DNA of 51,583 nucleotides from Clostridiales bacterium (GCA_029010715.1 JAQXKZ010000047.1:1-51583), one strand, 5' to 3'; counted from the first letter of the stretch, positions 1 to 9,130 are shown. Notes: generated by a model from the letters alone, not told the origin. Program-made: numbers and translations.

Positions 1-198
1 GTCCGCTCCGGCCATTTCCTCCGTGCCGTAGATGCGCGTTTCAACGGATGCCATCTGACCGTCGGCGCGCTCGACCGCTATGCCTACGCTCTTTTCGGCA
101 CCTGCGAGAAAAGCCGTGTTGAATGCATGGATGGGGATAAAACCCGGGTCGAGTTCGGGCAGAGTCCGGATTCCGATGTCAACGCCAAGAAATTTCAT
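1..198 (-). CDS. N-terminal fragment, possible ROK-family sugar kinase (runs off the left edge)
   Basis: 66 codons are open from an ATG at 198 to the window edge, preceded by a strong Shine-Dalgarno (GGGAGG, about 205-210 on the minus strand). The protein begins MKFLGVDIG, followed by a proline-containing stretch (LPELDPGF). From memory this resembles the N-terminal extension of some Oscillospiraceae proteins annotated as ROK-family kinases; the diagnostic ROK ATP-binding DxGxT motif would lie outside the window. Divergent position to an N-acylglucosamine 2-epimerase would fit a ManNAc-type kinase. The start is well supported, the family is not. Confidence 0.45.
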   Translation of the reverse strand, partial: MKFLGVDIGIRTLPELDPGFIPIHAFNTAFLAGAEKSVGIAVERADGQMASVETRIYGTEEMAGAD

Positions 199-385
199 TA
201 AATCTACCTCCCGGTGAGAATAATACTGAAAATTGAACTGAAACCTGATTAAAAACTCTTATCGGTTTTGCGGTTCTGCGCGCCGCCGATGCCGTGTGGA
301 GCGCGCGACATCACCAAGCCTGCGGCGTCGTAAAAAGCTTTGCACCCTTTTACGGGGTTCCGGTATAAGCAGGTGTGCCAAACGG

Positions 386-414
386 ATTATAACATGCCGC
401 TCCGGCATTGTCAC
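386..414 (-). promoter_or_regulatory. Promoter of the left-edge gene with an embedded dyad
   Basis: On the minus strand a GTGACA -35 (409-414) lies 17 bp from a perfect TATAAT -10 (386-391). The spacer holds the dyad ATGCCG-N3-CGGCAT (394-408), placed where a repressor would block RNA polymerase. Its start point would leave a leader of about 180 nt before the ATG at 198; no further gene is seen in that leader. Confidence 0.5.
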
Positions 415-446
415 CTTGTAAATAATTATTTTCAGACAATTTTTCA

Positions 447-478
447 TTGAAAAAACTTTTTGCGGATGCTAGTATAAT
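447..478 (+). promoter_or_regulatory. Possible promoter of the epimerase gene
   Basis: TTGAAA (447-452) and a perfect TATAAT (473-478) lie upstream of the epimerase ribosome-binding site. The 20-bp spacer is longer than the usual 17, so the -35 assignment is weak while the -10 is good. Confidence 0.4.
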
Positions 479-524
479 GGCAGTCGCTGCAGACAACAGA
501 AACAATTTTTTGGAGGCTGGTATT

Positions 525-1727
525 ATGGACGGAGCAAAGCTTGAGCAGAGCAGAAAATGGATACAGGAAGAGTTGGACCGCTGCATACGTTTCTGGCTGA
601 ATAACGGTATGGATAAAATAAACGGCGGGGTTTATACCTGCCTCGACCGCGAGGGCAAAATATACTCCACGGATAAGAGTGTATGGATGCAGGGCCGCTG
701 CGGCTGGATATTTGCCTGGCTCTGTGCCAATTACGGGGTCAAAGACGAATGGCTTGCCGCGAGCAAAAGCTGCCTTGACTTCATGGAGAAGTACTGCATA
801 AACCGCGCGGCGGGCGGCAGAATGTACTTCACCGTCACCGCCGACGGCAGGCCTCTGCGCCAGCGCCGGTATTGCTTTTCCGAGGCCTTCTACGCCCTTG
901 CCAACGCCGAGTACTACGGCGTCACCGGCGACAGGGAGTGCCTCCTGCGCGCTCGCCGCGCCTTTGATTTATACTGGGACCTCAATCACGGCATGCCCGA
1001 TCCGACCGGCCTTGGCCCCAAGACCATTCCGGAGACAAGGACCGGCCGCAGCTTCGGCATACCCATGATCTACCTCAACGTCTGCTCCGCCATGCAGCGC
1101 GTGGACCGGGAGAATGAGTCTGTCTATGCTGAACGGGCCGCGCAGTGCGTTGAGGAGATATTCAAATACCATGTCAAACCCGAGCTGAAATGCGTGCTCG
1201 AGAACGTCGGGCCCAAAGGCGAGGCCCGCCTTGACTTCACGGAGGGCCGCGTCGTCAATCCCGGACATGACATCGAGGGCGTCTGGTTCCTGCTGGAGTA
1301 CGCCAGACAGAGCGGACAGACGGAGCTTGTCGCCCGTGCCGAAGAAATATTCGATTGGGCTATCACCGCCGGCTGGGATGAGAAATACGGCGGACTGCTG
1401 TACTTTGTAGACTGTCTGCACCGTCCGCCCGAGGCCTATGAGCATGACATGAAGCTTTGGTGGCCGCATGACGAGATACTCATAGCCTCTCTGATGCTGT
1501 ACAGGGATACCGGCAAGGAGAAGTACCTCGACTGGTTCTTTAAAACGCTGGACTACTGCCGCGGGCATTTTTCCGATCCCGAGTACGGCGAGTGGTACGG
1601 CTATCTGCGCCGCGATGGCCTGCCCACCGAACCTCCGTGCAAGGGCTCAACCTTCAAGGGACCCTTCCATCTGCCGCGTATGCTTGTCATGACGGACAAG
1701 ATGCTCGGCCGGCTGCTCACAGAATAA
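525..1727 (+). CDS. N-acylglucosamine 2-epimerase (AGE/RnBP family)
   Basis: A 400-residue protein, the usual length for the AGE family, whose members interconvert GlcNAc and ManNAc or related sugars in an (alpha/alpha)6 barrel. The family active-site residues are visible: Arg58 in WMQGRCGW, His248 in NPGHDIEG, Glu317 in WWPHDE and His382 in GPFHLP. The reading frame extends upstream to a TTG at 447, but the ATG at 525 has GGAGG nine bases before it (512-516) and is preferred. Neighbours are a possible ROK kinase and a decayed RpiR-type regulator, the set typical of sialic-acid/ManNAc catabolic loci. The exact substrate (GlcNAc, cellobiose-type sugars, others) cannot be fixed from sequence alone. 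Confidence 0.88.
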   Translation: MDGAKLEQSRKWIQEELDRCIRFWLNNGMDKINGGVYTCLDREGKIYSTDKSVWMQGRCGWIFAWLCANYGVKDEWLAASKSCLDFMEKYCINRAAGGRMYFTVTADGRPLRQRRYCFSEAFYALANAEYYGVTGDRECLLRARRAFDLYWDLNHGMPDPTGLGPKTIPETRTGRSFGIPMIYLNVCSAMQRVDRENESVYAERAAQCVEEIFKYHVKPELKCVLENVGPKGEARLDFTEGRVVNPGHDIEGVWFLLEYARQSGQTELVARAEEIFDWAITAGWDEKYGGLLYFVDCLHRPPEAYEHDMKLWWPHDEILIASLMLYRDTGKEKYLDWFFKTLDYCRGHFSDPEYGEWYGYLRRDGLPTEPPCKGSTFKGPFHLPRMLVMTDKMLGRLLTE

Positions 1728-1754
1728 GGCGGCGCACGACACGGCCGCCGGTGA

Positions 1755-2058
1755 AAGGAAAACGATAAGCCAATTAGCGGAGAGAGCGTATTTGAGAAGA
1801 TAAACAAGCTCTATTATGAACTGACCGCCGCCGCGTGCGTGTCGCCCGGAGACGCGGTGCTGTACTTTTCGTATTCCGGCGCGACCCGCGATATAATAGA
1901 CACGCTGAAGCTCGTCCGCGGGCGCGGCGCAAAGCCGATCGTCGCGACGCGTTTTCCGAAGTCACCCGGGGCGGAGCTGTAGGACGTCGTGCTCCGGTGC
2001 GCCTCAAACGAGAGCCCGCTGCAGACGGGTTCGGCCGCGGCCGCGCCGGTTTGCGGTA
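1755..2058 (+). pseudogene. Decayed RpiR/MurR-family regulator, SIS-domain remnant
   Basis: Reading from 1755 gives a clear SIS sugar-phosphate-binding domain: SPGDAVLYFSYSGATRDII (the phosphate-binding S-Y-SG loop), then GAKPIVATRFPKSP, then after an in-frame TAG (1980-1982) DVVLRCASNESPLQTGS in the same frame. That order matches the C-terminal domain of RpiR/MurR regulators. The N-terminal helix-turn-helix domain is missing, the frame upstream closes with TGA at 1752-1754, and the region after LQTGS is not recognisable. RpiR proteins regulate amino-sugar operons, fitting the adjacent epimerase. A standard gene caller would likely miss this fragment. Confidence 0.8.
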
Positions 2059-2071
2059 TGAATAAAAAGAT

Positions 2072-2112
2072 CCCGCCATGCGATCCCCACGGGGCGCGCG
2101 GCGGGTTTTTTT
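2072..2112. terminator. Bidirectional Rho-independent terminator
   Basis: CCCGCC (2072-2077) pairs with GGCGGG (2100-2105), with an inner CCCC/GGGG stem, followed by seven T on the plus strand. On the minus strand the stem is followed by ATCTTTTTATT. It separates the convergent regulator remnant and aspartokinase; its T run touches the aspartokinase stop codon. Confidence 0.8.
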
Positions 2113-3083
2113 CATGTATTGCCAAGAATAAAGTCGCGGTGTATCAGCACCATTGCCTGCACCAGCTGCGCAGGTACGACACGCACGGAAATGCAGCCCT
2201 CGCCCAGCTCGCCGGAGAGGACCGGGATGCCATTCTCCGCCAGAAGAAGAACGGCGCGAGACAGGGCTGCGGTGTCTGCCGCCTTACCGGCGAGGCTCAC
2301 CTTGCCCTGACCGGGGTCACGCGTGACGCCGGCGAAGGCCGGTCGCCCGGAGTCGGGAACGAAGCGTACCGCCGAGCCGGGTGCGTCCGAGAACGACGAC
2401 ATAAGGTGCAGTTCGACGGAATTAGCCATGGCAAGCTCGACCGACTTGGCATGCAGTACCTGCGAGCCGGCCTTTGCCAGGGCAAACATATCACGGAAGT
2501 CTATTTCCGCAAGCTTAACGGCCTCCGGTATAATACGCGGGTCGGCCGTGTATATGCCGTCCACGTCCGTATATATTTCGCAGCGATCGGCATCGAGCGC
2601 CGCGGCGAGCGCGACTGCCGTGGTGTCCGAGCCGCCCCTGCCGAGACTTGTCACGTCCCCCTCCGGGCATATGCCCTGAAAGCCTGTCACGACCGCGACT
2701 TTGTCGCGGCTGAGCGCTTCGCGTACGCGTGCCGGAGCGATGATCCGTATACCGCTGTCGCCGTGATGCGCGTCGGTGATTATGCCGGCCTGCCAGCCGG
2801 TCAGAGAGACCGCCCTGAGGCCCATGCTCTCCATTGTCATTACAAGCAGAGCGGCGGCTTGCTGCTCGCCTGTCGTCATCAGTGCGTCCAGCTCTCTCGC
2901 GGACGGAATTCCGCCGGTCGCCTGCGCTTTATCCAAAAGCCGGTCTGTCGTATCGCCCATGGCGGATACAACGACGACTACATCCCTCCCCATGCGCCGC
3001 TGAGCCATACATATCTCTGCCGCACGGCGCAGTCTTTCTCTGTCAGCAAGGGAGCTGCCGCCGAATTTTTGCACGATAAGCAT
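2112..3083 (-). CDS. lysC: Aspartate kinase with a shortened regulatory domain
   Basis: Catalyses ATP-dependent phosphorylation of aspartate, the first step towards diaminopimelate, lysine, threonine and methionine (and, through the DAP pathway, dipicolinate). The kinase domain (about residues 1-225) has VQKFGGSS at the N-terminus, TTGEQ, and the GRGGSDTTA and YTDVDGI motifs. The protein is only 323 residues, against about 400 for enzymes with two ACT domains: after about residue 255 there is one ACT-like unit whose beginning resembles ACT1 and whose end resembles ACT2. GGAGG precedes the ATG at 3083. It stands alone between convergent and divergent neighbours. Function is confident; the allosteric behaviour is not predictable. 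Confidence 0.88.
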   Translation of the reverse strand: MLIVQKFGGSSLADRERLRRAAEICMAQRRMGRDVVVVVSAMGDTTDRLLDKAQATGGIPSARELDALMTTGEQQAAALLVMTMESMGLRAVSLTGWQAGIITDAHHGDSGIRIIAPARVREALSRDKVAVVTGFQGICPEGDVTSLGRGGSDTTAVALAAALDADRCEIYTDVDGIYTADPRIIPEAVKLAEIDFRDMFALAKAGSQVLHAKSVELAMANSVELHLMSSFSDAPGSAVRFVPDSGRPAFAGVTRDPGQGKVSLAGKAADTAALSRAVLLLAENGIPVLSGELGEGCISVRVVPAQLVQAMVLIHRDFILGNT

Positions 3084-3291
3084 TTGTTTTCCTCCAGTGC
3101 CGGAAATTAACGGCGCATGAGAGGACTGCGCCTCTCATGCGCAGTGGGCGCGGCACCGAAAATGCCGGTCCAATCCATTATATACACGGCGGCCGCGGCG
3201 GGTGCGCAGGTATAAGATTTCAAAAAACTGTCAAGAAATCAGTATGCCATATCGGGCAATGGCGTAAGTTTTTTTACAGGCGGTGACGAAT

Positions 3292-4362
3292 ATGCAGGAA
3301 AAGCTTGCCGGCTACTTCGCTCTGCTGCTCTACGCGGCGGGGACGGTCGGTATCGTATGGCTCTGCGTGCGCTTTATCCTGCCCTGGGCCGCGCCTTTTA
3401 TCGTCGCGTACCTGCTGGCCGCGCTGATGGAATTGCCGGTGGGCTTTCTCGTGCGGCACGGATGGCGGCGCGGCGCGGCGTCCGGAGTCTGCGCGCTGCT
3501 GACGCTTGCGCTGCTGCTCTGGGCGGCTGCGGCGCTCTTGTGGAAGGGCGTCGGTACGCTGACGGATTTCATAGGCAGCGTGCCGGGTCTGATGAGTCTC
3601 GTGGAGCAGGGCCTGCTGAGCGTCGAGGAGCGCGTCATGGAGTACATCTCCGCCGCTCCGGCGGGCGTGGCCGCGTATCTGGAGACCGCGGCGGAGACTC
3701 TGGCGGATACTCTTTACTCTCTGCCCGCGCTGATATCAAAGCAGGCCGTGGCGCTGCTGACACGCACTGCGCAGGCCAGTCCTGACACGCTGCTTTTCGC
3801 GGTGACCGCCGGAATAGGGACATATTTTATCTCTGCGGCCTTCCCCAGAATAAACGCGTTCATTCTCGCGCAGCTGCCTGAAAGCTTCCGCCGCCGGCTC
3901 GAGGGACTCGGCGCGGACGTTAAGGGCAGCTTCGGGGGCTTTATGCGCGCGCAGCTCATACTTATGGCCATGACCTTTTTTGAACTGCTTGTTACCTTCC
4001 TGCTGCTCGGAGTCAAAAGCGCCGTCGGCATTGCCGCTGTGACGGCGCTTGTAGACGCCCTCCCGGTTTTCGGTACGGGCGTGGTGCTTGTGCCGTGGGC
4101 GCTGTGCTCTCTGCTTCTGGGCGATACAAAGCGTGCCGTCGGCCTCGGCGTATGCTGGGTCGTTGTCAACCTTGTGCGCAGCTGTACTCAGGCAAAGCTC
4201 CTCGGAGACCAGATAGGCCTCGATCCGGTAGCCTCGCTCGCGGCGATATATGTCGGCTGGCGCGTCTGCGGCGTATGGGGCATGCTGCTGTTCCCTATAC
4301 TGCTGGTCACCGTGCAGCAGCTCAATGACCGCGGCGTCATCAAGCTGTGGAAAAGCGTGTAA
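3292..4362 (+). CDS. AI-2E/YtvI-like permease, probable sporulation membrane protein
   Basis: A 356-residue polytopic membrane protein of the AI-2E transporter (PerM) family: paired hydrophobic segments near the N-terminus, a central soluble stretch (about 95-160), and a C-terminal hydrophobic block containing the family-typical DALPVFGTG and a Q-GLDP signature (DQIGLDP). In Clostridia this branch is annotated YtvI, a sporulation integral membrane protein; the assignment is by similarity of architecture. The ATG at 3292 is chosen because AGGCGGTG (3277-3284) is well spaced before it; a GTG at 3283 would overlap that site. A terminator follows. Confidence 0.75.
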   Translation: MQEKLAGYFALLLYAAGTVGIVWLCVRFILPWAAPFIVAYLLAALMELPVGFLVRHGWRRGAASGVCALLTLALLLWAAAALLWKGVGTLTDFIGSVPGLMSLVEQGLLSVEERVMEYISAAPAGVAAYLETAAETLADTLYSLPALISKQAVALLTRTAQASPDTLLFAVTAGIGTYFISAAFPRINAFILAQLPESFRRRLEGLGADVKGSFGGFMRAQLILMAMTFFELLVTFLLLGVKSAVGIAAVTALVDALPVFGTGVVLVPWALCSLLLGDTKRAVGLGVCWVVVNLVRSCTQAKLLGDQIGLDPVASLAAIYVGWRVCGVWGMLLFPILLVTVQQLNDRGVIKLWKSV

Positions 4363-4420
4363 AAATCGCCGGTAAAGGCGGAGCCCTTACCGGCGGCCGA
4401 AGCGCAGGCAAAAAGCTTAA

Positions 4421-4449
4421 AATACCCCGACGTAGGTCGGGGTATTTTT
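4421..4449. terminator. Terminator between the YtvI-like gene and asnS
   Basis: An 11-bp perfect stem (4421-4431 with 4436-4446, loop GTAG) is followed by a T run on the plus strand and by TATTTTAAGC on the minus strand. It can serve both convergent genes. Confidence 0.85.
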
Positions 4450-4505
4450 GTTGATTTTCCGTCTGCGGATGAAAAAGCTCTGCGGGGCTTGCCGACGGTC
4501 ACCGG

Positions 4506-5900
<1,395 letters not shown>

Positions 5901-5940
5901 TTGGCGCTCTTCCTTTCTTTGTGCCTATGGGCACGCATAT

Positions 5941-5976
5941 TTTTAAAACGCAGCATCGGGATTTTCCCGATGCTGC
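5941..5976 (-). terminator. Hairpin: terminator of the lipid kinase gene or asnS leader stem
   Basis: A 12-bp perfect stem (5950-5961 with 5965-5976, loop of three) is followed on the minus strand by GTTTTAAAA, a modest T tract. It lies downstream of the lipid kinase and, given the promoter at 5980-6008, would also form the first nucleotides of the asnS transcript. Either or both roles are possible. Confidence 0.6.
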
Positions 5977-5979
5977 ACT

Positions 5980-6008
5980 ATTATATATATTATGTTCGCA
6001 TATTGCAA
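5980..6008 (-). promoter_or_regulatory. asnS promoter
   Basis: On the minus strand TTGCAA (6003-6008), a 17-bp spacer and a perfect TATAAT (5980-5985). Transcription would start at about 5973, giving a leader of roughly 70 nt. Confidence 0.7.
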
Positions 6009-6090
6009 GGTTTAATTGCTCCGCACGGCAAAATCAGGGGGATGCCGCATGGCATGAGCCCGCGCCGGAGGCGGACCGTGCGCCGCCGCC

Positions 6091-6981
6091 TCAGAATATC
6101 AGCTGCACCGGGCAATTGTAATTTTTCAGCTCAATGTCCTGATACTCGCCGCCGGCCTCCCCGTCGCGGGTCCAGGATACGGGCTTTTCAAAATGGAAGC
6201 ATGCGCGCTTCGTATGGAGTATCAGCAGATTGTCGCTGTCAAAGCGCTGGCTCAGCACGCTCTCCACGATCTCGCCGAAGCCCGCTATGCTGCCGGGATT
6301 TTTGACCAGCACGAGCTCGGATACCCCGTCGCCGAGACAGACCATATCCCCGGGCAGGCGCACTATGCCGGCAACCGAGGTGGAATTGGACATGCTGCCG
6401 TACAGGAGGTCTGCCTCGACGGTACCGCCGTCGTATTCTACGCGGGTCCTGTAGCTTTCAATCTTTCCGAGCTGCTGCGCCCCCTGAAGTACGTATGCCA
6501 GGTGGCCGAGCCGCTTCTTCTGGTCCTGCGGCGTAGCGTAGCTGACCTCGGTGAACGCGCCGAAGGCCGCTATGTAGGCAAAATAATCGTCATCCCCAAA
6601 GCCGCCGACATCGAAGGGATGGGGGGTCCCGTGCACTATTCTCCGTGCCGCTCCCACGGTGTCGTTCTTCGGCAGGCCGAGAGTAGTCGCCACGTCGTTT
6701 GCCGTGCCCATCGGGATGTAGCCGACAGGGGGAGGATTATCCAGCTGCATAAGTCCTGCCAGGACCTCGCTGAGAGTCCCGTCGCCGCCGATGCACGCGA
6801 CAGTGTCAAAGTCCGCAGCGAAGCGGGCGGCAAAATCCGTGGCCTCGCCGCGCGCCGCGGTGAAAAACAGTGTCGTTCTGTAGCCGCCGAGGTCAAAACT
6901 GTGCAGGGCTTCACCGATGTTGGTCTTGTAACCGCCGCGCCCCGCGGCGGGATTGATTATCAGCATGAGCTTCTTTTCCAT
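6091..6981 (-). CDS. Diacylglycerol kinase family lipid kinase (DgkB/YegS type)
   Basis: A 296-residue soluble lipid kinase that phosphorylates diacylglycerol or a related lipid at the membrane surface. The N-terminal NPAAGRG, the nucleotide-binding GGDGT (near residue 63) and GTANDVA (near residue 93) motifs are all present, as in DgkB, which recycles diacylglycerol from lipoteichoic acid synthesis. AAGGAGAT precedes the ATG. The gene is followed by a hairpin and asnS on the same strand. The exact lipid substrate is not decided by the sequence. Confidence 0.88.
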   Translation of the reverse strand: MEKKLMLIINPAAGRGGYKTNIGEALHSFDLGGYRTTLFFTAARGEATDFAARFAADFDTVACIGGDGTLSEVLAGLMQLDNPPPVGYIPMGTANDVATTLGLPKNDTVGAARRIVHGTPHPFDVGGFGDDDYFAYIAAFGAFTEVSYATPQDQKKRLGHLAYVLQGAQQLGKIESYRTRVEYDGGTVEADLLYGSMSNSTSVAGIVRLPGDMVCLGDGVSELVLVKNPGSIAGFGEIVESVLSQRFDSDNLLILHTKRACFHFEKPVSWTRDGEAGGEYQDIELKNYNCPVQLIF

Positions 6982-7187
6982 GTTATCTCCTTATCTTCAG
7001 ACGCATACGGCCCGCATATCGCCGGCCGCCGCGGAGCAGGCGGCTGCTGGTCGCCCGCTTCGCCGCGGCAAATCTCATCTGTACTCATTCCTGCAGCCCC
7101 AGCCGGACGCGGATGTTTTCATTATAGCTGCGGGCGGCGCAATTTACAAGCCGCGGCAAAACACAAGGCCCGGTGATGCGCCGCGGA

Positions 7188-7222
7188 ATAAAAAAAGGAG
7201 GCACAGCGCATACTGTGTCTCC
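7188..7222 (-). terminator. rpsT terminator
   Basis: A 10-bp stem with one mismatch (7197-7206 with 7213-7222) followed on the minus strand by eight T, 16 nt after the rpsT stop codon. Confidence 0.88.
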
Positions 7223-7238
7223 CTGTGTGTTTACGAAA

Positions 7239-7502
7239 TCAAGCCATCTGGTTGAGCTTATTTGCCATAGCGGACTTTTTGTGGGCTGCATTGTTCTTGT
7301 GCAGAAGACCCTTACCGGCCGCGCGGTCGACTGTCTTAACAGCAACTTTATAGGCACTGACGGCATTATCACGGTTGCCCTCGGCAACGGCTGCGTCAAA
7401 CTTTTTCATCATGGTCTTGAGCTCGGTCTTATCAGCGCGATTCTTGGCTCTGAGTTCCTTGGACTTAACGTCTCTCTTTGCAGAAGATTTAATGTTGGCC
7501 AT
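7239..7502 (-). CDS. rpsT: 30S ribosomal protein S20
   Basis: An 87-residue lysine/arginine- and alanine-rich helical protein starting MANIKSSAKR, with the conserved C-terminal GLLHKNNAAHKKSAM segment of S20, which binds the 5' domain of 16S rRNA. AGGAGGAGG lies ten bases before the ATG. It is divergent from gpr, a common neighbour in Firmicutes. It has its own promoter and terminator, so is monocistronic. Confidence 0.97.
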   Translation of the reverse strand: MANIKSSAKRDVKSKELRAKNRADKTELKTMMKKFDAAVAEGNRDNAVSAYKVAVKTVDRAAGKGLLHKNNAAHKKSAMANKLNQMA

Positions 7503-7558
7503 GCTTCAATCGCCACCTCCTCCTATAAAATTGAGTTTACAACAACTCGCGTTTAAAG

Positions 7559-7587
7559 ATTATAGCAAAGAAAGCCTTGAAATGCAA
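7559..7587 (-). promoter_or_regulatory. rpsT promoter, extended -10
   Basis: On the minus strand TTGCAT (7582-7587), a 17-bp spacer ending in TGC, and a perfect TATAAT (7559-7564). The TGn before the -10 makes it an extended -10 promoter. Its layout is nearly the same as that of rpmB. Confidence 0.8.
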
Positions 7588-7707
7588 GAGTTTTTTAAAA
7601 AAAACCGATTATTTTTCGCATATTTTTCCGCACACTTATCTATTGTGGCTTTTGCGGGAAAAATACACAACATCTAGCTTTAATGCGGAAATATTGGAGG
7701 TAATAAA

Positions 7708-8559
7708 ATGTTGTTTTCATGCAGAACGGACATGGCCGACGAGGCCGGAAAGCTGTGGAACAGGAGCGCCGGGGAAAACACGCAGCTGGACGGGGTGATC
7801 GCGAGGACAGAGAAGCTCGAGGGTCTGGATGTGACGGCGGTGGAGATCACCGGTGAAGAAGGGGAACGGGCGCTCGGCAAGGCGCGCGGCAAATATTTCT
7901 CCCTGGATCTGCCGCAGCATTTCGACCGCGGGTCTGACAGCTTCATTCCGGCGGTAAAGGCGCTTACGGAGCTCATATGCCGCTGCGCGCCGCAGACGGA
8001 GAGCGTACTCGTGGCGGCGCTCGGCAATCCGGATATAACGCCCGACGCCCTTGGAGGTCTCGCCGCCTCGTCCATACTGGTGACGCGCCATTTGAAGCGG
8101 CAGGAGGCGGAGGAGTTCACGGCCTTCGCATCGCTGGCGCTGTGCCGGCCGGGTGTGCTCGGTACCAGCGGCATGGAGACGGCGCTGCAGATCGGGGTTC
8201 TGTGCCGGGAGCTGCAGCCGGGCCTGGTCATCGCCATAGATGCGCTGGCGGGTTCGGAGCCGGAGCGCCTGTGCCGTGCGGTTCAGGTGTCGGACGCGGG
8301 CATATCCCCGGGCTCCGGCGTCGGCAACGACCGTCAGGAGCTCAGCCGGAGGAGCCTTGGCATACCGGTTGTCTCGGTCGGCATACCCACGGTAATTGAC
8401 GCGGGAAGCTTCGGCGGCGAGGAGCTGAGCGGCATGTTCGTCACGCCGCGCAGTATCGACGCCTTTGTGCGCGCCGGCGCGCGGCTTATCGGCTACGCCG
8501 TCGACCTCGCCGTGCACCGCAGCCTGAGCATTTCGGACATTGACGTGCTGCTGGGGTAA
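7708..8559 (+). CDS. gpr: Spore protease GPR (germination endopeptidase)
   Basis: Degrades small acid-soluble spore proteins during germination; made as a zymogen in the forespore. The A25-family signatures are clear: ALGNPDITPDALG, VTRHL, GTSGMETALQIG, VIAIDALA, the ISPGSGVGNDR loop and GIPTVIDA. The 283 residues are fewer than the roughly 370 of the Bacillus enzyme, mostly from shorter loops and C-terminus. GGAGG is well placed before the ATG. spoIIP, which often follows gpr in Clostridia, is not next; rpmB is. A forespore sigma-G promoter is expected but I cannot point to one with confidence. Confidence 0.94.
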   Translation: MLFSCRTDMADEAGKLWNRSAGENTQLDGVIARTEKLEGLDVTAVEITGEEGERALGKARGKYFSLDLPQHFDRGSDSFIPAVKALTELICRCAPQTESVLVAALGNPDITPDALGGLAASSILVTRHLKRQEAEEFTAFASLALCRPGVLGTSGMETALQIGVLCRELQPGLVIAIDALAGSEPERLCRAVQVSDAGISPGSGVGNDRQELSRRSLGIPVVSVGIPTVIDAGSFGGEELSGMFVTPRSIDAFVRAGARLIGYAVDLAVHRSLSISDIDVLLG

Positions 8560-8814
8560 ACAGACAGGGTCAATAGCGCAGGCTCCGCCTTCGGCGTCCG
8601 TCGGATATCTGCGCCGTGACTTCGCCGCTTTTACCCGAAATACACCGGTATTCCGGCGAAAGGGCCGCCGTCAGAAAGAGTCATGCCGGCGTTGCCTTAA
8701 TAACCAGGGTATGCCTCACGGGGCTTATATCTGTTCGCGGAAAACCCGTCTCAAGGGCGGGAGCCGGCAACGGCGGGCCACGGAGCGAAGTACAGGCATT
8801 GTCGTTTTGAAAAC
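8560..8814. other. Gene-free stretch between gpr and rpmB
   Basis: About 255 bases hold no supported gene. Open frames exist on both strands but lack ribosome-binding sites and recognisable motifs. The sequence contains short GC-rich inverted stretches and could be a dispersed intergenic repeat, which only comparison with the rest of the genome would show. Confidence 0.3.
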
Positions 8815-8845
8815 CGAAAAGAGCCCGTCTTTTTCAGACAGGCTC
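8815..8845 (-). terminator. rpmB terminator
   Basis: GAGCCTGTCT pairs with AGACGGGCTC (8821-8830 with 8836-8845; one G-T pair), followed on the minus strand by TTTTCGG, just past the rpmB stop. Confidence 0.75.
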
Positions 8846-8863
8846 GTTTCGGGTAATGTTAAA

Positions 8864-9052
8864 TTACACAGCGCGGGTGACCTTACCGCTGCGCAGGCAG
8901 CGCGTGCAGACGTAAACGTGTTTGGGAGTTCCGTCCACAATGGCCTTGACGCGCTTCACATTCGGCTTCCAGGTACGATTGGATCTCCTGTGGGAGTGGC
9001 TGACTTTAATGCCGAAAGTCACGCCCTTGTCGCAAAATTCGCACTTTGCCAT
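8864..9052 (-). CDS. rpmB: 50S ribosomal protein L28
   Basis: A 62-residue L28 starting MAKCEFCDKG. It has two CxxC pairs (CEFC and CTRC), so it is the zinc-binding form, and the conserved SHSHRRSNRTWKPN block. The frame could start four codons upstream, but AAGGAGGTG lies correctly before the ATG at 9052 and MAKC is the normal family start. Monocistronic with its own promoter and terminator. Confidence 0.97.
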   Translation of the reverse strand: MAKCEFCDKGVTFGIKVSHSHRRSNRTWKPNVKRVKAIVDGTPKHVYVCTRCLRSGKVTRAV

Positions 9053-9101
9053 TGACTGAAGCACCTCCTTGCTTGTGTTTCGCTGATTAGACAGCTTTTA
9101 T

Positions 9102-9130
9102 ATAATAGCAGAAGCGCTCCGCAAATGCAA
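9102..9130 (-). promoter_or_regulatory. rpmB promoter, extended -10
   Basis: On the minus strand TTGCAT (9125-9130), a 17-bp spacer ending TGC, and TATTAT (9102-9107). The same -35, spacing and TGC are found at rpsT. Confidence 0.75.

Noticed and set aside
1989-3110. 373-codon open frame on the plus strand
   Set aside because: Mirror of the aspartokinase gene; the protein is rich in Arg, His and Cys with no motif, and it would read through the terminator at 2072-2112.
4369-4396. GCCGGTAA/TTACCGGC hairpin as a terminator
   Set aside because: No T run follows; a better terminator lies 25 bases further at 4421-4449.
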